DNA of 64,000 nt from Quillaja saponaria (Eukaryota > Streptophyta > Magnoliopsida > Fabales > Quillajaceae): contig CM055610.1 in the NCBI GenBank assembly GCA_029379385.1, positions 20,795,422 to 20,859,421 of the forward strand. Reading direction: 5' to 3'. A program made the translations under genes and the position numbers. Positions 10,035 to 22,918 of the stretch are shown piece after piece; position 1 is the first letter of the stretch; every line of letters begins with the position of its first letter. The notes under the pieces were generated by a model. The model worked only from the letters and a program-made list of their open reading frames with translations. It was not told the DNA's origin and searched no databases.

Positions 10035-12005
10035 CCTGTTTGGACTTTCTTGAAATTTTTTCTCTCTTTTTTTTTTTTTTTTTTTTTTTTTTTGGGTTTT
10101 GAAAAAATAAGGAAGAAAATCAATGAAAGTTGCTACTATCTATAATGTAAATATTCTATTAAAATGCAAAAAAAAGTGTGTGAAATATTTAATAAAGCAT
10201 AAGTATTGCAGGAGAACAATTTATATTTTTTATTTTAATAAAACCTTGTTATTATTCCTTTTTTTTTTTTTTTCAGTAGTTCTTCCTTTTGTTTTTTCAA
10301 TTATAAATATATAATGAGAGCTAGCCTTATCGCACCCTTTTTATTATTATTTTTAAGAAAAGTATAATTTTTTTATAATTATATATAGGTTATTGTAAAA
10401 ATAATTTAATTAAATATATATAATATGTAGGAGATTATAAGAATTTTTTGTGCTATAAAATAATATAATCTCAAAGTGACAAATAAAATATGTTTTTTAG
10501 TGAAATAAAAAGGATTGAACCATCTCTTAATAGGATTCATAATAAACTCATGTTTCTTGTATCATTATATTCTTGTACTTGTATTTAGTAAGTATATAAA
10601 AGCTATAATAACAAGTTTATTCAGATAGTGAATTAACAAATTTTTATTTTTATAGTTTTTCACGAGTTTTCCCACCCTTCGGGTGTGAAACTAATTTCGT
10701 TTTGAATTTCGTGGCTCACCCTTCCCATAAGTATTTATTGCGAGCACAAATCTCTTACAGTGCATAGAGATTGAGAAATTTTAACACAATAACCTAATTC
10801 AAATTCAATTAAAAGGAAAAACAGTTTCTTATTCTAAATCTATAAAATCGAAATTTAACAAAATAAATTCATATAGATATTTTACAAATGTTATTGTTGA
10901 CTTCAAAAATATGTAACTATTCAACAACATATAGTTAAAATAATTTAGCATACATTACTAAAATAATAATATTTTAGCGACCAATGAATATCTTTAAGTG
11001 CTAATCAATCTAGAAATTCATATTTCACCATCAACCAATATCTTTGGGTTGTTAAAAACTTTTGAAATCTATATGTGTACCGATCAAAAGATAAAAATAT
11101 ATCTTGAATTATGCGGAGTAACCTGAATTTGGACTTTCTTGCATTATTTTTTACTTTCTTTTTTTTTTTTTTCAGTTTCGAAAAAGAAGGAAGAAAAATC
11201 AATGAAAGTTGCTACTATCTATAATGTAAATATTCTATCAAAATGCTGTGAAATATTTAATAAAGCATAAGTATTGAAGGAGAACAATTTATGTTTTGTT
11301 ATTTTAATAAAACCATGTTATTATTCCTTCTTCTTTTTTTCCCACTACTTCTTCCTTTTGTTTTTTCAATTATAAATATATAATAAGAGCTAGCCTTATC
11401 GTGCCCTTTTTATTACTTTTTTAAGGAAAAGTATAACTTTTTAAACTATTTAATAGGTTATTGTAAAAAAAAATTAATTAAATATATATAATATGTAAGA
11501 GATTATAAGAGTTTTATGTGTTATAAAATAATATTAATATAATCTCAACTATTAGTAATGATAAACAAAAAGAGATGTTTTTTAGTGAAATAAAAAGGAT
11601 TGAACCATCTCTTAATAGGATTCATGATAAACTCATGTTTCTTGTCTGATTATATTCTTGTACTTGTACTTAGTAAGTATAAAAAGGTTATAATGCCAAG
11701 TTTATTCAAATAGCGGATTGACAAATTTTAACACAAACCTCACTCAAATTTAACAAAATAAATTCATATAGATATTTTGCAAATGTTATTGTGGACTTCA
11801 AAAATATGTAAATATCAACAACATATAGTTAAAATAATTTAGTATACATTACTAGAAAAATAATATTTTAGCCACCAATGAATGAATAGCTTTAAGTGCT
11901 AATCAGTCTAGAAATTCATATTTCACCATTAATGATTATCTTTGAGTTGTTAAAAACTCTTGAAATCTATTTGTGTACCGATCAAAAGATAAAAATATAT
12001 CTTGA
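10020..12005. repeat. Tandem duplication of the DUF688-like gene's 3' flank
   Basis: Copy 1 spans 10020-11106 and copy 2 spans 11107-12005. Both open with AATTATGCGGAGTAACCTG, which is the last codons plus stop of the DUF688-like gene, and both close with AAAAGATAAAAATATATCTTGA. Shared landmarks in between include GTTGCTACTATCTATAATG, GATTGAACCATCTCTTAATA and CAACATATAGTTAAAATAAT. Copy 1 has about 180 extra bases (about 10645-10830) that include a GC-richer segment near 10665-10760. There is no promoter or start codon in copy 2, so it is 3' flank only. Confidence 0.9.
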
Positions 12006-14065
12006 AAAATTATTAGATGTGTATGATAGATATATGTAGTCAAAGTAAAAATATATTTCAAAAATGTGTTTACAGAGTTTGGTAAAAAAGTATAAGGACT
12101 TTAAAGATGAAAATTTAAACTTAATTAATGAACTATAGTTTTTCATAGTGTTTTGAAGATAATAAAGACATATAAATTTCAATATCATCAACACAGAAGA
12201 AGAAGTCTAATATATTCAGAGTATTAAATATGATGTAATATAAGGTGCACTCTGCATTCGTGCTATATACACGGTTAGTTTATTTTAAATTTATTTTTTA
12301 CTTTAAGATAATTGTTTTCTTATTGGCTTGTGTGTTTATAATAACATTATTAGTTTTACCATTTGTATGAGTCTTATTATTCCATTTTGACAAATGCATA
12401 GGAGGGTAAATAATGACAAAATCATCTAATAAATTTTTATTTTTTTTGGTTGGCTTGCATCTAAGTTCGTTTATTTATTCTATTCAACATCTTCCAATAA
12501 AATTTGAATGTATTAAGACAATAAAAATAGTACACATTTTTAATTAATAAATCAATTTTTTAAAAATAAGTTAGCATGATGATAGTTGAAATTCAGTTTA
12601 TTAACACTTGACCAGCAAAATTACAAATTCATACAACATGTTTAATAATTGAGCATATTAGGATTAATGAGATGGATTTGACAAAGGTGAAAAGATGGGA
12701 CTATATTGAAATTGGGGAAAAAATTGAGACCAAAAGTATATTTTTCCCAATAAATATATTATCCTTCTATCTCTTACCGTCACAGTGCTTGACACGTCTG
12801 AGCTCCTTTTCAGTCTATCGGTTTCATCAGCCTCCCCTTTCCATCCTTTATCCTCGAAAACCTCTCACAGCCTTTCTGTCGTCTCCCCATGGATGTGGTT
12901 TGAAGGTCAGATTCCACAGTATTCTGGAAAATCAAAACAAGGTGCTATCGTTCCGTCCCCGTTTGAATCCATATAAAACAAAATCGGAGCCAATAAGCTG
13001 TAGTTCTTTCTAATCCGAGACTTTATCTGGTACTTTGATTTTCCGTAAATTTATTCTTTCTCTTTTTTACTTGTCTGTAATTGATGTTTATGGGTTTGCC
13101 CATCATGACGAGGGATTTGATTTGTAGTTTAAAGGCATACAAAAAAGAACACACTGTAAACTGGAATCACTGAAAAATAAGTAAAGGAATCCACAGATAA
13201 GCAAGTCAAACTGTAATGCCATAAATTATTGGGCTGTGTTCAATTTTTTTTTTCTTCCATTTTTTATTGATTATGAGCTAATGGAGTTATGCTATAGCCT
13301 GTATATATGGAAAAGTAAAGAAAAAGAAAGAAAGAAAGAAGAGCTAATGGAGCGTAATGCACTTCTATTCCTTTAGTAATAATTAGTATGAAAAAACATG
13401 AATTTTTTTTAGGCACATATATTCTTTTGTCTTGCTTAGCTGAAGCAGTTGGATTATGTGACGAGTAACAATTTAACACAGAAGTTTTAATCTTTTAACC
13501 TTAGCAGATTCCATCCTATACATTGGAAATGGCATAACTTGTTAATCCTTGTATCAAATTCCACTTGTGGGACAAACTGGGCATACCTGTCACCCGGGAA
13601 ATACTTTTATATTCTGTAAACCCTTTTAGGTATGATGGAAGTCTGAAATGCATTTTTTAGGGTGATCTATGTTTTGGTGCACTAATGCACGCTGGTTGGT
13701 TGAAATAAAATTGCTGCTATTTGTGTGCTTGCGTCTATAAAGTTAACTTTTCCATGCTCTCTACTTGGAGCTAATTATTCTTCTGTAGATTTTTGTTCAA
13801 GTTTCAATTATAAGCTAGGTTTATGCTTTATTTTTAACGAGGAAAGTTTCAATTGTATGATCTTATCAAGAAGTTGCTACTAGGCATGTTAGTTTTAATT
13901 CTCATGGTATGTATTCTATTATGAGTTATTATTCCATGAATCATCATATATTCTGACTTATCCATTTATTTTGTATTGAGCAGATAATCTTCTCTTGTTC
14001 CTCCCTCCTGTAATCGTATTTGCTTGATAAGTTTATTTGAGTGCACCAGTAAATAACTTGCCAAG
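12006..14065. other. Intergenic, then promoter and leader of DP
   Basis: Bases 12006-12740 are AT-rich with no gene. Bases about 12770-13030 are C- and T-rich, less AT-biased, and resemble a transcribed 5' leader. An intron probably runs from there to an acceptor at about 14049 (GAGTGCACCAG), leaving 16 untranslated bases before the DP start at 14066. The donor of this leader intron was not fixed. A frame of 113 codons at 12672-13013 has no recognisable product. Confidence 0.4.
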
Positions 14066-17000
14066 ATGGGGACAAGACTACATCAGCCAAGCCGGGAGGA
14101 GGAAGAGGAGGAGCAACAAGGTCGTGGCACAACAATTTCAGGCCAATCAATGTCAACTAGCAGAAGTGTTGGGTCACCATCCAGCCGTAGTGAGCAGACT
14201 ATGGCAACACCTGCCAGTGACAACACTTTTCTCAGATTAAACCATGTTGATATTCATGGTGATGATGCTGGATCGCAGGGGGCTGTTGCGTGAGTTCTCT
14301 TTATCCTTTCAGCTTGCAGTTTTTTCTTTCTAGGGTAGAGAAAGTAATATTTTTTCTTGTTTAGAGAGAGATAAGGGAAAAATACTACAATTAGCATATG
14401 GAATCCTCCTAATCAGCAAGCGTGGAAATAGACAATAGTAAAAGAAGTCGGAAGTTCTTATGTTTGAAGTATTAGAGCAGTTGAAAGTGTTCCCATCACT
14501 TTCGGTTTTCTAGTGCATAGTGTTTTGTCTTTTACTTTATTTTTGGTAATTAAAATACATACTCGTCTTGGCTTTGAACCTGTAACTTCTGAATATAAAT
14601 AGTAATTAGAGATTGTACCAATCTGGTATTACTTTGGGCACGCTGAACAAGTGTTTCCATGCTAGGAACCCCTTGAACTATTACACAGATATCATCATAT
14701 TATTCTCCAATTTATAACAAATTTATGTAGGACATATGTGTGTTGGATCAGATGTCAACCTGATATACGTCAGTTTTGGGACAAATTAACAATCCAACTC
14801 TTTCAGGGCTTTTAGGTTGCTTTGATTCTGGTGGCAGATGGATTTTGGAGGCCAGGATTAGGGTTTTAAGTAGCATAAAATTCTGAATGTTCAGGGGATT
14901 GAAGGTTTGTTGGTTATTTTGATTTCATAGATAAAGGAAGGACAAAATAGATCAAATTCAGGTCTGTCCTGGGGATGTGAACAGTACCTGCAGTTAGGTT
15001 TCGAAATGTATTTTGGAAGCTTTATTAATGAAGTGCATGATGTATGGTTTTGAAGTTTAATAGTTTATGGTGTTTGAAACCAATCCAGAGAAGGCCTGAA
15101 GTACATGCTACTTGCAGAAAGTAAATAAATAAAGTAGATGTAGAAAATGATATCACAAAGTAGTTTGGGATTTAAGGTTTACTTGAGTTAGGAAATGTAG
15201 AAGAAGATAAAACCTAGGCAACAGACCTTGAGTTGCACAGGCATTACACCTAGGAAAGAATTGCATAATAATAGTTCCATGGCTGCTGAAGTTCTCAATA
15301 CTTATTTAAATAAAGTAGATGTAGAAGAAGATAAAACCCATGCATTACACCTTCAGTTGCACATGAATCATACCTTGGAAAGAATTGCATGACAAAATCT
15401 CAAAGATAATAGCTCCCTGGCTGCGAAAGTCCTCAAAACTCGTTCTCCCTTCATTTGGAAGAATTTTATGTTAGTGTATAGACTTGTTATTTTTTGATCC
15501 TATAAAACAATGTCCTAATATGATGACATTATACAACTCAATCAGATGCAACCAAAATAAGACGTAGTCCCAACTACCGCATCTCAAGGACTATCAGAAT
15601 TACCAAATATCTCTAATAATCAAGACTTAAGAAACTAAAATAAAACTAATCCACTCATTTCCCAAATCCATTAATCAAAAAAATTAATAAGAATTATGAA
15701 CCATTTTGTAATTAAACCAAACTACTGATTTTAGGCTATCTTTTAACTTTTGTTTACTGGCCCCTTTTGCTGCCTGCACAAATACCATCATTCTATTGCA
15801 CTGCAAGAACAATCTAAGTATTATTTGTGTCCGGCACTTTGCAATTCTACAATTTAATGTTAATTCATATTTCTAAATGACAGATCAATGAGCATTTATT
15901 TTTTCACTGCCCTTAGGTTGGAGCCTTTGATTTAGACTATTTGATGTTTCAATATACTGTGGGTCTGTCCGAACTCTTTGCATGGTCTTTTGATGCCACG
16001 TTATCTCATGGAGGAAGGATGTTAAGTGTTTGTGGAATGTGGAGTTGTGCCTTCTTTGCAATTATTTGAGGTGTGTGGGTGGAACGTAATGCGAGGATTT
16101 TTCGAGATTGTCACTAGCCACGACATCTTCTTTGGGATAAGATTGTTTTTCTCGCTTTTCTTTGGTGCTCTACTCTAGGAGTGTTTCTTTAGTTGACATG
16201 TAGTGTGATTGACGAGCTCTTTTGTATTAAGCTTGTCTCTTTCTTTTTTCTTTTACTGAGGAGGACTTCTTGTTCTCCCATGGATTTCTTTCTCTCTAAA
16301 TAAAATTTCTTTTTCTATAAAATAAAAATTTCTAGGGACAATGCTTTGTCTTATTAACTACTTTGAAAGCTACCTGTGATTTCTTTAGTTCATTTTCTAA
16401 ACAGTAGCAAGAAAAAAAAGAGAGGTCAACGTGCTGTTGGAGGTGATAAAAGTGGAAGAGGCCTCCGCCAGTTTAGCATGAAAGGTTTTTGATTCGTCCC
16501 TATTTCACCATTCCTTTTTGTTATTTTTGCTTGTTGCAAAAAGATCATTTTTCTTTACCAGTTGTCTGCTTTATTGTTGGAAAAGAGATCATTGTTCCTT
16601 ACCAGATTAAAATAGATTTTCTGTTTCCTAAGATAGACATCAGTGTAGCAGACATCATGAAGATAAATTTCATAATGGTATTTTTTCTGTTTTTTGTTGT
16701 TTGTGTTCAGTGTGTGAGAAAGTGGAAAGCAAAGGAAGAACCACTTACAATGAGGTTAGCTAGTTACTTTCAGTCACGGGCTGTACTTACCTTAAGTAAA
16801 TTTTTTTTTTCTTGAATTTGAAAATCTATAATTGCTCACTCCTTTATATCATTTCTCTGTATATACTGTCTGCTATTACCCATTTGAGTTAGAGTACTTT
16901 CTCTGTATATTCTGTCTGCTATTACCCGTTTGAGTTAGAGTACTTAGTTTTTGGCATATAGCTTTCCTATTTGCACTTACTTGAAATCTTAGTACTGAAA

Positions 17001-19797
17001 ATGTTTACATCATGTGACACTTTACTCTTCTTTAGTAGTATGCAATGTAACTATTGATTTGTTATGTGCCTGTTGTAACTGGGAACTATTGTTGCAGTTA
17101 CAAAATGATCATTGCCTTGTGCTTTTCTAGTGTTGCGTTAAATATATATATTTTTTATAAGTAATCTTAAATAGTTAATTTCTTATTAAAATAATTATGC
17201 CTCTTTGTAAGTAGGACTGGGAATCATTTCTTATATTTAAAGGGAGTCTATATCTGTGGAGTGGATAGTTATCTCTTTATCTCTAAGCCTCCTTTCTTTC
17301 TTATTTGGACTTAGAGATTGAAATTCTGACTGCCCCTCATTACTGCTTTAATTTTTGGATGGTGCTGTGCACTCTTCTGATAGACGTTGAGGGTGTGATG
17401 TGATCTGTTGTCACAGGTTAACAGAGTCCATGATAATTCAAAGGGAAAGAATTGTTCTTTATCACTATTATTAGATAAAGAATTCTTGCTGTGTAATTGG
17501 AGGACTTTAGGTTCTAGAATATAAAGGTGGACTGGGTAGGTAAACTATGGATAGGATTTCAATTGTATACATGTATCATCTTATACTCTCGTGTATCTGC
17601 TCTTCCCTTTTTCCTTTTCAGTGTTGTCTTCTTCTTTTAATGACTGAATTCTTCAATCTAAGGGTGGAAGTTACTTGACAGGTTGCAGACGAACTTGTTG
17701 CTGAGTTTGCTGACCCTGGAAATAGTGTGTCGTCTCCTGATCAGGTTTGCTTTCTTTTTTGCTTCCTCTTCTTTCATATTCTTTGGCAAGATGATTTCAA
17801 TGTCATTTGATATCTTATAGGGGAAAGTGAAACTTATGCATGTTTCCTTTCTTTCCGTGCTCAATATCTGTTGACAGCAACAATATGATGAGAAGAACAT
17901 ACGACGAAGAGTTTATGATGCATTGAACGTTCTCATGGCAATGGATATTATTTCTAAAGATAAAAAAGAAATACAATGGAAGGGTCTGCCTCGTACTAGT
18001 CAGAACGATATTGAAGAACTAAAGGTCTCAATGCAGCATGTGTTTTGGATGTGCCTTGGTGGATTTTTCTGTGAACTTTTGAATTTTCATTTTTCCAGTA
18101 GTGATGTTCCAAGCTTATCCAAAAGTGTAATAGAGGACTTTATTTAACATGGTAAATACAAATGATGCAGACAGAGCGTGTTGGACTCAGAAACAGGATT
18201 GAAAAGAAAGCAGCCTATCTGCAAGAGCTGGAGGATCAAGTAAGGATTTTTTTATCGTTTGTCCTTTCAACTTGGGAAGTTGTGTTTTGCATGTTGTGGG
18301 AATTCATTATTTTTATTTTGAAATATGCACTTGCAAAGGGATGGTCAAACATATATTTTATTCCAATTTTTCATTATGGTTCTTTTTTACTAATTTATTT
18401 TTATTCCATTCTGTCTAGTACGTAGGTCTTCAGAATCTTACACAAAGAAATGAGCAATTATACAGCTCTGGAAATCCTCCTAGTGGCGGTGTAGCATTAC
18501 CTTTTATTCTGGTGCAGGTACATGTTATCATCGTTTTCCATCTATGGTGAATTTACTGTTACAAATTGCTAGGCAATATTTTGTTTGAATGGTTTCTTCA
18601 GCCTGTAACATAGTTCCCATTGCATGTTTGACTAGTTTCCCACTGGTGCCAAGCCAATGTTTGCTCATATACATTTGGCTCCATGAGATTGGCCCTCCTC
18701 CTTTTTTCTTTTTATTTGAAGTTTCAATTTATAGTTTCCTAAGAAATATGAAGTCAGTTATGGGAATATTCACGGATGGAAGAGGAGCAATTCATAAAAT
18801 ATTAAAAAAACCCTATATCGGCTGCTGACCTTCTAGAATAAAACCAAAAACTCAATATCAGCCGGTTAAGGACTGGAAGTCTCAAGCAGAAAACATCCCA
18901 TGTTTTCTGGCTGAAAAACAAAGCACAATTTCTGTGGTAAGTTTGCCTTGTCTAACCTTTTATTCTTCAGTTATTCGTTTTCTTCTTTTACTAGTCTCTG
19001 TTCTGATACACACAGAACGTAGCCATTAAGAGTGACTTGCGAGTAGCAAAGCTTACCATGTTTTGTGGCCGAAAAACAGAGCACTCTTGTCTAAAGGCTT
19101 TTTTTTTTATAATTAGGTGCACCTGGTTTTTCTAAGGCTCGTGCTAGGCTCCTGGGACCCTTAGCGCCTAGGTGCGCCTAGGGCCTTTGATAACACTGCT
19201 TATCTAATGCTTCTTCAGTTTCCAGAAGTTCTTTGACTTCTACATCTCTTGTTTGTTCTCTATTGAACATCAAGATTTCTGAGTTGGTTTTTAATGGATC
19301 CTTTTTTTTTTTTCTTTTTCAAATGAGCTTTGATGGATCTAAATTTATGACAATATTGTTATGAAAGTTTTTCGTATTTTCTCTGACATCTGAACCCTAA
19401 GGATTACTTTCTTGTCTCTCAGAGCCCACACATCTGTTTTATAGAACTCATACTAATAGCTCAGATGGGCCTTTGTGTGTGTGTAACATGCTCTGGAGTT
19501 ATTGCTTCTCGGGTTGTTTTATTGCATTTTTGAAAAAGTGATCTGAAAGAAGTTCAATTTCAAACTTTTTTAGTCCAAGTCTCCAGGATGAGTAAGCTAA
19601 ATCGTTGCATACTTGCATGAGTTGAATTTGACAATTGAGATTACTGTAGAGTTCAATTTTTGAGTTATACTGTCATATGAGTCCAATTCCATATTTTGAT
19701 TAGTTTTTTTTATCTATAGAGCTAGGGAAGATGTCAAATAACTAAGTCAAAATATTGGATTTTGAAATGATCAAGTGTGAAGTCAACATGAATTATG

Positions 19798-19837
<40 letters not shown>

Positions 19838-20790
19838 GGACCAATATATAGAATTTGTGATAATTTTGAAGTGTAATTTTATAAAGAAACCAAAGTTGTT
19901 CATAGGAATAAGAAAGAAGAAAAAAAACTGGTTTAAGTGGTTTCAGACTTTGATAATATCATGGTTTTTCACCTAGAACACGAACTGTCTCCTTGTTTGA
20001 GTAGAGGTGAGATACTTCCTCCTAAACATAATAAACATCAGTGAGCATGTCAGTGTCCTTTCAGTATCTCATATTTTTGTTTGAACCTGAAGTGCTTTAT
20101 AATGTATATCGCCCTTGTTTTTTTCCTGAAATTTGGAAATTTCTATAGACACGGCCTCATGCAACTGTTGAGGTGGAAATATCTGAGGATATGCAGCTTG
20201 TGCATTTTGATTTCAATAGGTAAGAATCCTTTTTTAGTTTTTTTTTTGGTCTTAAATTCTTGCTAAAAAAGTTTAGCATTATCTTTGTCATATGTATATA
20301 CTGTTGGAATTGTGGTTTGCATCTACCTGACTGACAATTGTAATAACTTCTATTGAAATGAAGTAAAGTCGTGGCATCCTGTGGTATTTCACTGCAGAAA
20401 ATGCAAACACAATTGCTAGAAAATATTGTGTGCGATGGTGCTGAGGTAGATTGGGGGCAAAGGGTTTCACTCACGTGCTGGGGCATAAACCAGTCACTTG
20501 TGCTTATTTAGACAGCTAAACTTTCGTGATACTAAAAATGTTTTCTTCAACCGATGTTAACTTCCTCTTCTTTCTGTAGCACTCCTTTTGAGCTGCATGA
20601 TGACAACTATGTTCTGGGGGCCATGAAATTTTGTGAAAGATCGCAGGGTGATAATTTGGCACACAATTTTACTGCAGATGGAGGTGAAGGTTCTAGTATG
20701 TCAGGCATGTATCAACCACAGGTTCCTCTCCCTTCGGTATCCAATCCTCCTGGTAGGCCTCCCCCTCACCCCCACTCCCGGGAATACTGA
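14066..20790 (+). CDS. DPB: DP transcription factor, E2F dimer partner (copy A)
   Basis: DP proteins pair with E2F to control genes for the G1/S transition. Nine coding exons: 14066-14289, 16405-16484, 16711-16754, 17682-17744, 17878-18024, 18171-18239, 18419-18517, 20149-20219 and 20580-20790; 335 residues. Residues 1-75 are an acidic/Ser-rich N terminus. Residues 77-90 are basic ([14 protein letters not shown]). The winged-helix DNA-binding domain spans about 94-175, with the contact motif [11 protein letters not shown] at 146-156. A coiled-coil dimerisation region follows ([20 protein letters not shown], from 187), then the DP C domain ([20 protein letters not shown]). The last residues read [11 protein letters not shown], because a C run is one base shorter than in copy B, where the frame continues to [11 protein letters not shown]. 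So this otherwise complete gene has a changed C terminus. The DPB symbol is by similarity and DPA is possible. Confidence 0.9.
15757..16320 (+). mobile_element. LINE (L1-type) 3' remnant in DP intron, copy A
   Basis: Broken reading frames give pieces typical of the end of plant L1 reverse-transcriptase proteins: NEHLFFHCP (zf-RVT-like) near 15890, and [11 protein letters not shown] near 16077-16110, then a segment reading DKIVFLA. There are stops and frame changes, and no reverse-transcriptase core is left. The left edge coincides roughly with the duplication boundary at 15757, so the element's own 5' end is not defined. The same remnant occurs in copy B, so it is older than the duplication. 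Confidence 0.6.
16852..16943. repeat. 46-bp tandem duplication in DP intron, copy A only
   Basis: Units 16852-16897 and 16898-16943 both read TTTCTCTGTATAT then CTGTCTGCTATTACCC. Copy B has a single unit near 33354-33400, so this arose after the segmental duplication or was lost from B. Confidence 0.85.
19111..19198. repeat. GC-rich dispersed repeat in DP intron, copy A
   Basis: A segment with GCGCCTAGGTGCGCCTAGGG followed by CCTTTGATAACACTG stands out from AT-rich intron. Similar CCTAGGCGC-rich pieces recur in many plant genomes; the class is not known to me. The counterpart in copy B is at about 35681-35770. Confidence 0.4.
19801..19832. repeat. (AT)n microsatellite
   Basis: A pure AT dinucleotide run in the DP intron. 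The corresponding runs in copy B are at about 35650-35670 and 36365-36390, with different lengths. Confidence 0.9.
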
Positions 20791-21462
20791 AGGCACGTGT
20801 TAAGCATGAGCATTAATTAGTAATATCAGATGCTCAAAAATTATTCAGTAATATCAGGTTTGCCATGCCCTAGAAGATATTTAGAATATCTGTATATTTT
20901 GTAGAGAATTTGCTGGAAAAGTAGGCCCTTTATGATTTATTTTTTTTACATTAATATAGCTATCAATTGATGGGTTACAAAAAAATCAATCTATTATGCA
21001 TGGAGACTTCTTAGGGGTTTTGATTCTGGAAAATTCTTTGCCTTCCATGCCCATAGACAGAATTGTAATTGTTTGATCATATTAGTTTACTGTAATTTGC
21101 CCCCATGTGTAGAGAGTTTATTTGTATTAACCCAGAGATTGTCACACACTATTACATTCTGCAATTTGATATGCAGTGTAAACTGTAAAGTATTGCATTC
21201 ATCTTAATTTGTTGTTCCTTGTGTTATGTACAAATTTATGCCAATCCGAAAACTCTTGATTGGTGCCTTGTTGATTTCAGAAATTAGAACTGTTTTCTTG
21301 TTGTTTATGGTATTTTACTTTCTTGACAACCCATGTCTCTTTTTAAAGATCCTATCAATAGAATATTTTCCTGAAAATTTGATTTTTTTTAAAGAAGTAC
21401 GTGGAAATGACCCTTTCTATCTTTCTCAAATGGAACAAATGAGGTACTTGATGTTTTTTAAA

Positions 21463-22657
21463 GTTAAATTGCATTTTTGGTCCCTGTAATAACTCAGATT
21501 TTATTTTGGTTCTTATCATTTATCTTGTTGCAATTGGGTCTTCATAATTATAAAAACGTGTCAATTGAGTTTTTGTCGTCATTTTATTAATGAAAGTAAT
21601 ATGGATTAATATTATAAGATATACTGGATAAATAAAAAATTAACATGTGTGATTGTGGAAATTTATATAAAATGTAAATAAGTAAAATTTAAATTTTATT
21701 TTTAAATTAAATGTCAACAACTAAAAGAAAAATTAATAATTTATATAAACATTTTTTTCTTTTTCTTTGCCGAAACATCACAACCACTATTGTACCACCA
21801 TGATTGAACTCCAAAACCATCACCCACCATTACTTAACTTCAAATCTATACCTAAAATCATAACAAATTTGGAAAAAATTTCAAAGGTGGTTCGATTTTA
21901 TACCATGGTTGTCACAACCCCTTTAGTGTCTCTAACTGAAATCATTAAATGCCGGGTATAATTGGAAAGACAAACTCTAATTTTTTTTTGTTAATGCACC
22001 TGCTTTAACATTTAATACACATACCTCTTTTACCGCCAAACTCTAATTTTCACTTCCTTCTCTTCATCTTCCTCTTCCCGCTCTAAATACTTAATTTTTC
22101 ATCAACTTATTTGGTGTGCGTTTACATTTCCTAGTTTAAATTATGAGCGTTTGACATGTTCAATATTTTCTTTGTCTTTCTTTGATTTCTTTTGGACAAG
22201 AACATACCCTTCCTTTTTTGGTTCAGTAAAGGACGCTTCTGGCTAGTTGACATTTTTGTTTTGTTAGGTTTGTATATTGGAAGAGAAGAGAGTTTTAAGG
22301 ATTATGGATTCTAAATTTGGATTTCAATGAGAGATAGAGTTGGGAGAGAATAGGTTAAGACAAATGTTCTAATTTTAATAATTTTTACTATAGTTTTTTT
22401 ATTTATGAATGAAATTTGAGTTTTGTTTATCTCTATTTCTATATAAATTTTTGTAATAACACGTGTTAATTTTTTATTTATCCACTATGGTATCCTTTAG
22501 TTTATGTCACTTATGTTAGCGTTACCACTAACGGAAGGAGACGACGTGACCCAATTGGTACAATTTTATAATTATAGGATCCAATTGTAACAAAGTGAAT
22601 GATAGAGACTAAAATGAAATATGAGTCAAATTACAGAGATCAAATATGTAATTTAAC
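21463..22657. mobile_element. Non-autonomous TIR element (MULE-like), copy A
   Basis: The left end reads GTTAAATTGCATTTTTGGTC and the right end is its imperfect inverse (CAAATATGTAATTTAAC). Inverted arms of roughly 150 bp share landmarks such as GGTTCTTATCATTTATCTTG inverted near 22590-22610. No transposase is seen. Long arms and the end sequence suggest a Mutator-like non-autonomous element, but I could not fix a 9-bp target duplication. Copy B has it at 43602-44840, so it predates the duplication. Confidence 0.6.
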
Positions 22658-22918
22658 ATTTTTTTGAATGATACCTTCTTTATGAAACAAATGCATTAAT
22701 TTTGTGCAATATCATTAACTTGACGTTTCTCTTGCTGCTGCCAGAATTCTTGTCCTTCTACTAGTTCGTATTCGAGACTTATCATCTAGAGGTTAGCAGA
22801 CTTTTACAGGTTTGAAACTCCACCAAATTCAGGTAGCAGTGGTGTTAATTTATATGAAGGGGAGAACTATTCTTTGTTATTTAGCTCAATATCCTAATCA
22901 AATAACAGCTCTGTACCG

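Noticed and set aside
12672..13013. 113-codon frame upstream of DP
   Set aside because: Its composition fits a transcribed 5' leader, but the protein has no recognisable domain and the DP start lies downstream in a better context.
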